A stretch of DNA of 8,794 nt, from assembly GCA_949283985.1 (NCBI GenBank), contig CASDUM010000033.1, forward strand, positions 1 through 8,794. Reading direction: 5' to 3'. Each line of letters starts with the position of its first letter. Within the stretch, counting starts at the first letter, position 1. Below are positions 1-6,107 of the stretch, in pieces. The DNA is from an uncultured Mycoplasmataceae bacterium. GTDB taxonomy: Bacteria; Bacillota_I; Bacilli_A; Mycoplasmatales; Mycoplasmoidaceae. The notes below the pieces were generated by a model. The model made no database searches, was not told where the DNA came from, and saw only the letters and a program-made list of their open reading frames with translations. The position numbers were made by a program, and so were the translations under genes.

Positions 1-6
1 AAAGGA
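1..6 (+). promoter_or_regulatory. Ribosome binding site of the P-type ATPase
   Basis: AAAGGA lies 5 nt before the ATG at 12. It supports that start, although the window begins here and nothing further upstream can be checked. Confidence 0.7.
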
Positions 7-11
7 TTAAT

Positions 12-3000
12 ATGTCTAATCAAGTTGTTAATAATTCATCGAATGACTTATCCAGTTATTTGAATACAGATTATAAAAGTGGTTTGAATGAATCAGAAGT
101 AAAAAAAAGACAAGAAATTTTTGGATATAATGAGTTAAAAAAAGCTGAAGGTAAAAATTTCTTTCAATTATTTATTGAACAATCAGTTGAACTTTTACCT
201 TTATTATTACTTTTTTCTTCAATAATTGCATTTGTGATAGCTGGTTTAGAACATGTTGGAACAATAGCAAATATCCCTTCGAATATAGTTATTTTACACT
301 TTGTGCAAGCGGGTGTACTATTAGCGATAGTTCTTATTAACAGTGTTTTTGGTGCTTTTCAGGAAATGAAATCAAATGAAGCAATAGAAGCATTGCAGAA
401 AATGTCAGTCCCAAAATCTAAAGTTTTAAGGGAGGGAAAAATTGAATTAATCGATTCTAATGAATTAACAATCGGAGATATTATTATTGTTGAAGCGGGT
501 GATACAATTGGTGCAGATTGTAAAATCATTGAATGTAGTAATTTAAAAGTAATTGAATCAATACTAACAGGAGAATCTTTACCAATAGAAAAAACTAATC
601 AAATACCAAAAATTTTAAATGAAAGTGTTCCTATTGGCGATAGAATAAATGAATTATTTAGTGGATGTAATGTTGTTAATGGAAGGGGTGTCGCAATAGT
701 AACTGCAATTGGAAGTAATACTGAAATTGGTAAAATTGCTACAATCCTTTCTCAAACAGAAACAATTATGACTCCACTTCAATTAAAATTACATAAATTA
801 GGTAAATGAATTGGAATGGTTGGTATTGTACTAACATTTATTACATTTATTTTTGCTTTATTTACTGTTGAAAGCGTTATAGATAATGGTATTGCTGCAA
901 TGGGTCCAGCTATTATACTTGCCATATCGACTGCTGTTGCAATTGTTCCTGAAGGTTTGGGTGCAGTTGTAAATGTTGTTCTAGCAATCGGTGTAAGACA
1001 AATGAGTAAGAAAAATGGTCTTATAAAAAAATTACATGCAGTTGAAACTTTGGGATCAGTTGCTGTTATATGTTCAGACAAAACTGGAACCCTTACAATG
1101 AATAAAATGACTGTTGTTAATTTGTGAACTCCAAAAGCTAAAGAAGCTGATACATTAAAAGAGTTTAAAATTAATGATGAATATAAAAAATTAATCCAAT
1201 ATTCTGCATTATGTACAGATTGTTCTGTTGATGAAACAGATCCAACAAAAGAAAAAATTGGAGATCCAACAGAAATTGCATTAGTAGATATTGCGTTAAA
1301 TAATAAAATTTCAGTTCAAAAACTTAATAAAGAATATAAAAGATTAGCTGATATCCCTTTTGATTCTGATAGAAAGTTAATGACAACTATTCATAAAATT
1401 GATAATAAAATTATTGCAATTGTAAAGGGTGCTCCTGATATCTTAATGTCAAGATGTAAGAAAGTATCTGAATTATCAGAAGCAAAAAAAATCAACAATA
1501 AATGAAGTGATAATGCAAAAAGAGTATTAGCTGTTGGGATAAAAGTTCTAAAAGAAGTTCCAAAAAAAATAGATGATAAGAAAATTGAATCTGATTTAAC
1601 TTTTATCGGGTTAATAGGAATGATTGATCCTCCTAGAGAAGAAGTTAAAATGTCAATTCAAGAATGTATTAATGCAGGTATTAAACCTGTAATGATAACT
1701 GGAGACCATTTAAATACAGCTGTTGCTATTGCAAAAGAATTAAAAATATATAAAGATGGTGATTTAGCAATTACAGGATCTGATTTAGAAAAAATGTCTG
1801 ATGATGAATTATTTAATAATATACACAAATATTCTGTTTTTGCTCGTGTTTCACCTGAAAATAAAATTAGAATTGTTCAAGCATGACAATCAAAAGACCA
1901 AGTTGTATCAATGACAGGTGACGGGGTAAACGATGCTCCAGCACTTCAAGCGGCTGATATAGGTTGTGCAATGGGTATAACCGGTACCGATGTATCAAAA
2001 GGTGCTGCTGCGATGGTTTTAACGGATGATAATTTTTCAACAATTGTTGAATCAGTTAAAACTGGAAGATCAATTTATGAAAACATAAAAAGAATTGTAT
2101 TATTCTTATTAAGTACTAATGTATCAGGAGTTATTATTATTCTTTTAGGAATGATTATTATGTACTTTGTTTTTGATCCTAAATATGGAGGATTAGGTGC
2201 ATGTACTCCTGATTATATATCAACAATTTTACAGGGTATTCAAAATCCACAAGCAATTTCAGATCAAGTGAATGAAGTAATTAAATTTCAATCTGTCGTT
2301 TCAGCTTTATTAATATTAATAAATAACATCGTTGTTGAAATCATTCCTGGAATATTCTTGGGAATGCAAGAATATGAAGCAGACTTCATGAAGCGTAGAC
2401 CAAGGAGTAAATTTGAAACAATATTTGCTGATGGTTTAATCAAAAAAATATTTATTGTTGGATTAGCATCTGGAATCGTAACTATGTGTGCATTTATATT
2501 AGGTGTTTATACTGCAATATGAACTAATGCACCTGGATTAAGGTTTTATTATGGTTCAATAGCTTCGTTTATTACAATTTCAGGATGTGGAATTGCAAAG
2601 GCTTTTTGATTATCTACTGAAAAATTATTAGTAAAATCAAAATTCCAAGATATCAAAAATATTTGCTATTCAACAGCTTATTGTGGCGCTTTGATTTTAT
2701 TAGTTGTTTTAATACCACAAGTTTCTTCTTTATTTGGCGAAAGACCAGAATTATATAAAGAAGAATTCAACAATTTAACAGTTGATGAATTTAATAAATT
2801 ACAAAGTGCAATTTTTAACGGGACCACATCAAGTTCAATGGTCAATGGTTATATTTGATTATCATCTTTAAGTTTCTCTTTATTATTCTTAATTTTCTTA
2901 GAGATGTACAAATTTATAGAAATGAAATTTTTTGCAAAAAAATACGAAACAAATATTTCAGAATTTAAATTAATTGAAAAACCATTACCATGATATGAAA

Positions 3001-3044
3001 ATTACAAATGAATAAAAAAAATTGTAAAAAAAAGTAATGCATAA
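12..3044 (+). CDS. P-type cation-transporting ATPase (P2/Ca2+-ATPase-like), complete
   Basis: A 1010-residue membrane pump that uses ATP to move a cation across the cell membrane. With TGA read as Trp the frame is unbroken from ATG to TAA. Visible motifs are TGES (186-189, actuator dephosphorylation loop), PEGL (313-316, M4 ion site), DKTGT (phosphorylated Asp356), KGAP (Lys472, nucleotide binding), TGD (563-565) and TGDGVNDAP (635-643, hinge). About ten hydrophobic segments flank these domains: M1-M2 near 53-120, M3-M4 near 263-333 and M5-M10 after about 690. The family is P2, closest by motif to PacL/SERCA-like Ca2+ pumps. However, the M5 Glu and M6 Thr of the Ca2+ site are replaced (Gly706, Val775), so the ion is uncertain. 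The M5-M6 and M9-M10 outer loops are long, about 40 residues each. An AAAGGA ribosome site lies 5 nt before the start. The gene looks monocistronic, although its promoter lies outside the window. Confidence 0.93.
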
Positions 3045-3046
3045 AT

Positions 3047-3091
3047 AAAATATTCATATTAGTTTAATTTAGACTAATGAGAATATTTTTT
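3047..3091 (+). terminator. Intrinsic terminator after the P-type ATPase
   Basis: Arms 3047-3063 and 3073-3089 pair over 17 positions, with one 2x2 internal mismatch and a 9-nt loop. A run of six T ends at 3091. It begins 3 nt after the ATPase stop codon. The reverse strand also carries A/T-rich flanks, so it may work in both directions. Confidence 0.8.
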
Positions 3092-3142
3092 AAATATCAT
3101 CTAATCTTGAATTTATATCATGCTTAAATATTTCTTTAAAAC

Positions 3143-3174
3143 TTGAAGATATCTTTTCAAAATTTTAATATAAT
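3143..3174 (+). promoter_or_regulatory. Putative promoter of the YigZ-like gene, implying a leaderless mRNA
   Basis: A perfect TATAAT at 3169-3174 ends 6 nt before the ATG at 3181, so transcription should begin at or next to the start codon. The only -35-like hexamer is TTGAAG at 3143-3148, with a long 20-nt spacer, so the -35 is doubtful. No Shine-Dalgarno sequence precedes the gene. Confidence 0.55.
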
Positions 3175-3180
3175 ATTTAT

Positions 3181-3570
3181 ATGAAAGATATTGATTTAAA
3201 AAAATATGAGTATTTTTACGAAATAAAAAAATCAAAATTTTATTCTTATAGTTTTCAAATTAATTCGAAAAAAGAATTTGATTTTTTATATGATTTATTA
3301 AAAAAAACACATAAAAAAGCAAGACATATATGTTATGCATATAACTATATTAATGATAATGGAATGGTTCAGTCAAAATATTATGATGATGGAGAACCAA
3401 AAGGAACTGCAGGGATTCCAATATATTCGATTATAGAAAAAAATAATTTAAATAATACAGTTATTTTTGTTGTAAGATATTTTGGTGGGATTAAACTTGG
3501 ATCTGGACCATTATTAAGGTCATATATAAAATCAGCACAATTATGTATAAAAAAAGAAGCAACTATTTAA
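3181..3570 (+). CDS. YigZ/IMPACT-family protein, N-terminal domain only
   Basis: A 129-residue cytoplasmic protein matching the UPF0029/IMPACT N-terminal domain. The signature blocks are DDGEPKGTAG (69-78) and RYFGGIKLG (99-107), which in relatives such as E. coli YigZ and B. subtilis YvyE form the conserved core. Those relatives are around 200 residues and carry a second C-terminal domain. This protein stops at the end of the first domain, so it is a short form. The exact role is not established; a link to translation is suspected from eukaryotic IMPACT proteins. ATG 3181 gives the expected N-terminus for the family, and an in-frame TAA at 3166-3168 rules out a longer start. There is no ribosome site, consistent with leaderless expression. 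Its stop codon overlaps that of the convergent gene by 4 bp. Confidence 0.85.
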   Translation: MKDIDLKKYEYFYEIKKSKFYSYSFQINSKKEFDFLYDLLKKTHKKARHICYAYNYINDNGMVQSKYYDDGEPKGTAGIPIYSIIEKNNLNNTVIFVVRYFGGIKLGSGPLLRSYIKSAQLCIKKEATI

Positions 3571-3899
3571 TCTTGCTTCTTCTTAAATTCATACGCTTTT
3601 AAGCATTCATGCATATAACTATTAACATTTTTGAAGCCGCTTACTGTTGGAATAGGTTTGCTTCTATTCTTATTTAGTTTTGGCCTGCAAGATTTATAGG
3701 AAAAGATTTCTTTTCCTTCGTCATCCTTTCAAAAATGAAATTTGTATACCTTATTAATAGAAAACATTTTTTCTAATGGTGTATTATAATCTGTAATATT
3801 TTTCTTTGTACACTCAAATAGTTTGTTTGCGAACATTATAATTATTTTATCATCGTATATTTCTTTAACAAGGCATTTAACTACATTTTTCTTTTTCAT
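3567..3899 (-). CDS. Small unrecognised protein, possibly S1/OB-fold RNA-binding
   Basis: A 110-residue protein when TGA is read as Trp (Trp57); in the standard code it would stop there. ATG at 3899-3897 is preceded by GAGG with a 5-nt spacer. A longer in-frame ATG at 3965 would run into the divergent nfu gene and lacks a ribosome site, so I rejected it. Residues 6-69 follow an S1-like pattern of alternating hydrophobic strands: a V-x-E-I-Y-D-D turn, NITDY (34-38), FSIN..Y.F (46-54), then a D-D-E-G-K turn and SYK (67-69). The tail has RPKLNKNR (72-79) and IPTVSGFKN (83-91) and ends in basic residues. The S1 assignment comes from pattern only. I do not recognise a named family. No membrane segment or signal peptide is visible. 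It is divergent to nfu and convergent with the YigZ-like gene. Confidence 0.75.
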
Positions 3900-3903
3900 T
3901 ATT

Positions 3904-3908
3904 ACCTC
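3904..3908 (-). promoter_or_regulatory. Ribosome binding site deciding the start of the small reverse gene
   Basis: On the reverse strand this reads GAGGT, with GAGG placed 5 nt before the ATG at 3899-3897. It selects the 110-residue product over the upstream in-frame ATG at 3965. Confidence 0.65.
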
Positions 3909-3914
3909 ATTTTC

Positions 3915-3924
3915 TATTATAATA
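3915..3924. promoter_or_regulatory. Palindromic -10 element shared by divergent genes
   Basis: TATTATAATA is a perfect 10-bp palindrome. It gives TATAAT at 3918-3923 on the forward strand, toward nfu, and TATAAT at 3921-3916 on the reverse strand, toward the small gene. Predicted starts are near 3930 forward and 3909 reverse. No strong -35 is seen on either side. The 14-bp string from 3918 to 3931 is identical to the one at the YigZ-like promoter (3169-3182). Confidence 0.55.
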
Positions 3925-3951
3925 TTTATATCTAGGAAATGTTTATAAAAT

Positions 3952-4218
3952 ATGAGTAATAGCACTAAAAGAACAAAACCTGAAATTGAAGAAGAAATAA
4001 ATGAAGTTATTGATTCTATACGATTTTACATTGCTCAAGATGGTGGTGATCTAGAGTATGTATCATATGATGAACACACAGGAATTGTGACAATAAGAGT
4101 TCTTGGAGCATGCGTTGGATGTTCATTACTAGATTTAACATATACGGACGGTGTAGAAAAAATACTAGTTTCAGAAATCAAAGAAGTAAATGGAATAAAT
4201 ATTATTGAGGGAGAATAA
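3952..4218 (+). CDS. NifU-like (Nfu) Fe-S cluster carrier protein
   Basis: An 88-residue cytoplasmic protein that is essentially one Nfu/NifU C-terminal domain. In this family two subunits use a CxxC pair to hold and hand over a 4Fe-4S or 2Fe-2S cluster. Here the pair is Cys54-Val-Gly-Cys57, in the typical setting GACVGC. The preceding block YIAQDGGDLEYV (26-37) is also standard, with the invariant DGGD. ATG 3952 is the only sensible start, because the other nearby ATG (3939) stops after six codons. The ribosome site is poor: AGGA at 3934-3937 is 14 nt away, about twice the usual distance. The gene is followed after one nucleotide by the CinA-domain gene and forms an operon with it. No scaffold or desulfurase gene lies in this window. 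Confidence 0.9.
   Translation: MSNSTKRTKPEIEEEINEVIDSIRFYIAQDGGDLEYVSYDEHTGIVTIRVLGACVGCSLLDLTYTDGVEKILVSEIKEVNGINIIEGE
4208..4213 (+). promoter_or_regulatory. Ribosome binding site of the CinA-domain gene, inside nfu
   Basis: AGGGAG lies within the last codons of nfu, 6 nt before ATG 4220. It decides the start: a TTG at 4205 would extend the frame by five residues but overlaps this site. Confidence 0.75.
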
Positions 4219-4219
4219 A

Positions 4220-4720
4220 ATGGAAAAGAATATATTAGGTAATATTATTAGTAACTTAAAAAAGATGAACTTAAAATTAGCTGTTGCAGAATCAGCTACA
4301 GGTGGATTAATTTCTTCTACTATAGTGAGTTATGAGGGTGGAGTATCAAATGTATATAATGGGTCGATTGTTACTTATAATAACGAATCAAAAATGAAGT
4401 TATTATCTGTAAAAGGTGAAACTTTAGCAAGATATGGTGCTGTTTCAAAATATACAGCCGTTGAAATGGCAATTGGAGTTAAAAAAGCATTAAATGCTGA
4501 TGTAACAATTGCAATTACAGGTAATATTGGACCATCTGCAATTGAAGAAAAACCAATAGGATTAATTTATTTTGTAATTTTAGTTAATGAAATTTTTTAT
4601 GAATTTGAAATGTATATTCCTAATTTAGGCAGAAATAAAAATAGAATATTAGCAACTCAAAAAGTGTTTGAGGAATTAGATAAATGTTTAGAAAATATGA
4701 TTGAAGGTAATAACAGATAA
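4220..4720 (+). CDS. cinA: Stand-alone CinA C-terminal domain (PncC-type nicotinamide-nucleotide amidase)
   Basis: A 166-residue protein covering only the C-terminal domain of CinA. That domain, as in PncC, removes the amide from nicotinamide mononucleotide to return it to NAD synthesis. Full-length CinA is around 410 residues with an added N-terminal domain, which is absent here. Visible family blocks are AESATGG (23-29, normally ESCTGG, so Cys is Ala26), the YNNESK block with Tyr53 and Lys58, ARYGAVS and ITGNIGP. Ser25, Tyr53 and Lys58 are the positions expected at the active site, so activity is plausible. It sits one nucleotide after nfu and upstream of recA; cinA-recA adjacency is also known in other Firmicutes-related bacteria. 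The next gene is 244 bp away and probably has its own promoter. No convincing terminator follows: 4721-4760 is only A/T-rich with weak pairing. Confidence 0.87.
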   Translation: MEKNILGNIISNLKKMNLKLAVAESATGGLISSTIVSYEGGVSNVYNGSIVTYNNESKMKLLSVKGETLARYGAVSKYTAVEMAIGVKKALNADVTIAITGNIGPSAIEEKPIGLIYFVILVNEIFYEFEMYIPNLGRNKNRILATQKVFEELDKCLENMIEGNNR

Positions 4721-4810
4721 TCATATTTTTTATTTTAATTAATTTAATAAAAAAATTACTTAATTATTCACCCTTAAAAAATCAAAAAAGTATAGGAAAA
4801 TCTATTTTTT

Positions 4811-4890
4811 TTTCAAAAAAGTCCAGAAAAAGTTCATAAAAAGTTCAAGAAAAGTTCACAAAAAGTTTATAAAAAGTTCAAAAAAAGTCT
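4811..4890 (+). repeat. 11-bp tandem A-tract repeat upstream of recA
   Basis: Six full units and flanking partial units follow the consensus TTCANAAAAAG. The single G ending each unit falls at 4821, 4832, 4843, 4854, 4865, 4876 and 4887, an exact 11-bp spacing. Each unit holds a run of four to seven A, so A-tracts repeat almost once per helical turn, which is known to curve DNA. The array ends about 20 bp before the likely recA -35. It is open in one forward frame but has no ATG, so I treat it as non-coding. Confidence 0.85.
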
Positions 4891-4934
4891 TGAATTTTTC
4901 CTAAATTTGTTTAAAATCCATAATTTTGTATAAA
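4890..4934 (+). promoter_or_regulatory. Candidate recA promoters
   Basis: Two overlapping candidates follow the repeat array: TTGAAT (4890-4895) with a 16-nt spacer to TAAAAT (4912-4917), and TTGTTT (4907-4912) with a 16-nt spacer to TATAAA (4929-4934). A better TATAAT at 4944-4949 sits too close to the ribosome site to give an mRNA carrying it. No LexA-type inverted box is visible. Confidence 0.45.
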
Positions 4935-4953
4935 AAATTCCTTTATAATAAGC

Positions 4954-4958
4954 GGAGG
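4954..4958 (+). promoter_or_regulatory. Ribosome binding site of recA
   Basis: GGAGG, the strongest ribosome site in the window, lies 6 nt before ATG 4965. This start adds 53 residues, including a TGA-encoded Trp33, to the part visible under the standard code. Confidence 0.8.
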
Positions 4959-4964
4959 ATTAAA

Positions 4965-5954
4965 ATGGAAAAAAATGAAAATAACGAATTAGAATTAGCC
5001 ATCAAGAAGATGGAATCAAAATTTGGTAAAGGTATTTTTAAAGAAGATAACTTTACTAATTGAGATGATAATGTAATATCTACAGGTAGTTTAAACCTAG
5101 ATAATGCATTAGGAATAAATGGATTGCCAAAAGGAAGAATTATTGAAATTTATGGTAATGAATCATGTGGTAAAACAACAATTGCACTACAAGCCGCAAA
5201 GGAATGTCAAAAACAAAACGGAAGAGTTGCATATATTGATGCTGAAAATGCATTAGATATTAATTATGTAAAAAGCATTGGAGTTGATCCAGAAAAAATG
5301 TTGTTAGCTCAACCTGAGTCTGGTGAACAAGCTTTTACAATCATAGATTCGTTGATTAAAACAGGTCAAATTGATTTAATCATTGTTGATTCAGTAGCTG
5401 CATTAATTCCACAAGTAGAATTAGACGGAGATGTTTTCGATCAAAACATTGGAGCTCATGCAAGATTAATGTCTAAAGGGCTGAGAATGATTCAAAACTC
5501 AATTTCTAAACATAATGTTTGTGTCGTATTCATTAATCAAATGAGAGAAAAAGTAGGTATCATGTTTGGTAATCCTGAAGTTACAACAGGTGGTAGAGCA
5601 TTAAAATTTTTCTCTTCAATAAGAATGGAAGTTAGAAAATCTGAACTTATTAAAGATGGAAATGAACCTGTTGGAATTACAACAAAAGTAACAATTACAA
5701 AAAATAAAATAGGTATACCATTAAAAGTTGCTTATGTTGATATTTTCTTTGGTAAAGGTTTTGACTATACTAATGAAATAGTTAACTTTGCTATAAATTA
5801 CAACATCATAAAGAAAAATGGATCGTGATTTTCATATGATGATAAGAAAATAGCTCAAGGAAAAAATCAAACATTAGAAGTTTTAACAAATAATAAAGAA
5901 TTATTTGAAGAAATTAAATTAAAAACTTTATCCATGATAAATGGTAACGAATAA
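4965..5954 (+). CDS. recA: RecA recombinase
   Basis: A 329-residue protein that forms ATP-dependent filaments on single-stranded DNA for homologous pairing and repair. TGA encodes Trp33 and a Trp near residue 288. The Walker A loop is GNESCGKTT (64-72), where most RecA proteins have GPESSGKTT, so Pro becomes Asn65 and Ser becomes Cys68. The catalytic Glu is Glu94 in DAENALD, where the usual His is Asn95. Walker B is LIIVDS with Asp142. Loop L1 (154-167) is unusual, reading DGDVFDQNIG. Loop L2 (191-214) is well kept as NQMREKVGIMFGNPEVTTGG, then Arg in place of the usual Asn. The C-terminus is short and lacks the long acidic tail of E. coli RecA. The length and intact core suggest a working protein. 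A terminator hairpin begins 5 nt after the stop. Confidence 0.96.
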
Positions 5955-5958
5955 CTAT

Positions 5959-6002
5959 AAATATACTAAGCGTTAGAAAAATACTAATGTTTAGTATATT
6001 TT
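5959..6002 (+). terminator. Intrinsic terminator after recA
   Basis: AATATACTAAGCGTTAG (5960-5976) pairs with 5984-6000 over 17 positions, including two G-U pairs. The loop is 7 nt. The right arm ends in a short T run (5999-6002), which is modest, but the stem is long and directly follows the stop codon. Confidence 0.7.
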
Positions 6003-6003
6003 C

Positions 6004-6057
6004 ATCAAAATATAAATGTTATTTTTTATTATCTAATAACAATATTTATTTTTTGAT
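6004..6057. repeat. Second long imperfect hairpin between recA and gapN
   Basis: Left arm 6004-6023 pairs with right arm 6035-6057 around an 11-nt loop, with one mismatch and a 3-nt bulge. No clean T run follows on the forward strand. It could be a back-up terminator or a structured leader element for gapN. The stem is mostly A-T, so some pairing could be chance. Confidence 0.5.
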
Positions 6058-6070
6058 GTATAAATAAGAA

Positions 6071-6076
6071 TATAAT
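6071..6076 (+). promoter_or_regulatory. Candidate -10 element of gapN
   Basis: A perfect TATAAT lies 31 nt before ATG 6108. At a 17-nt spacer the -35 would be only a T run (6048-6053), inside the right arm of the preceding hairpin, so the -35 is weak. Confidence 0.4.
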
Positions 6077-6107
6077 TAATTTATATTTTATATTGAAAGG
6101 TTGTAAA

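Noticed and set aside
779..1081. Reverse-strand open frame of about 100 codons inside the ATPase gene
   Set aside because: It lies opposite conserved M3-M4 and DKTGT coding sequence, has no ribosome site, and its composition is that of an antisense shadow.
807..2522. Apparent break-up of the ATPase into several fragments by stop codons
   Set aside because: All breaks are TGA in one frame, with family motifs continuing across them, so it is Trp coding under code 4 and not a pseudogene.
3090..3164. Reverse-strand open stretch of 24 codons ending in TAA next to the ATPase terminator
   Set aside because: There is no start codon, it is very short, and TAA bounds it upstream; it is most likely chance, although a gene tail cannot be excluded.
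4764..4905. Open frame of 47 codons through the 11-bp repeat, rich in Lys and Ser
   Set aside because: There is no ATG or ribosome site, the 11-bp unit is not a multiple of three, and the openness is expected from A-rich sequence.
4944..4949. TATAAT close to the recA start as its -10
   Set aside because: Transcription would begin within the GGAGG ribosome site, so an upstream -10 is more credible.
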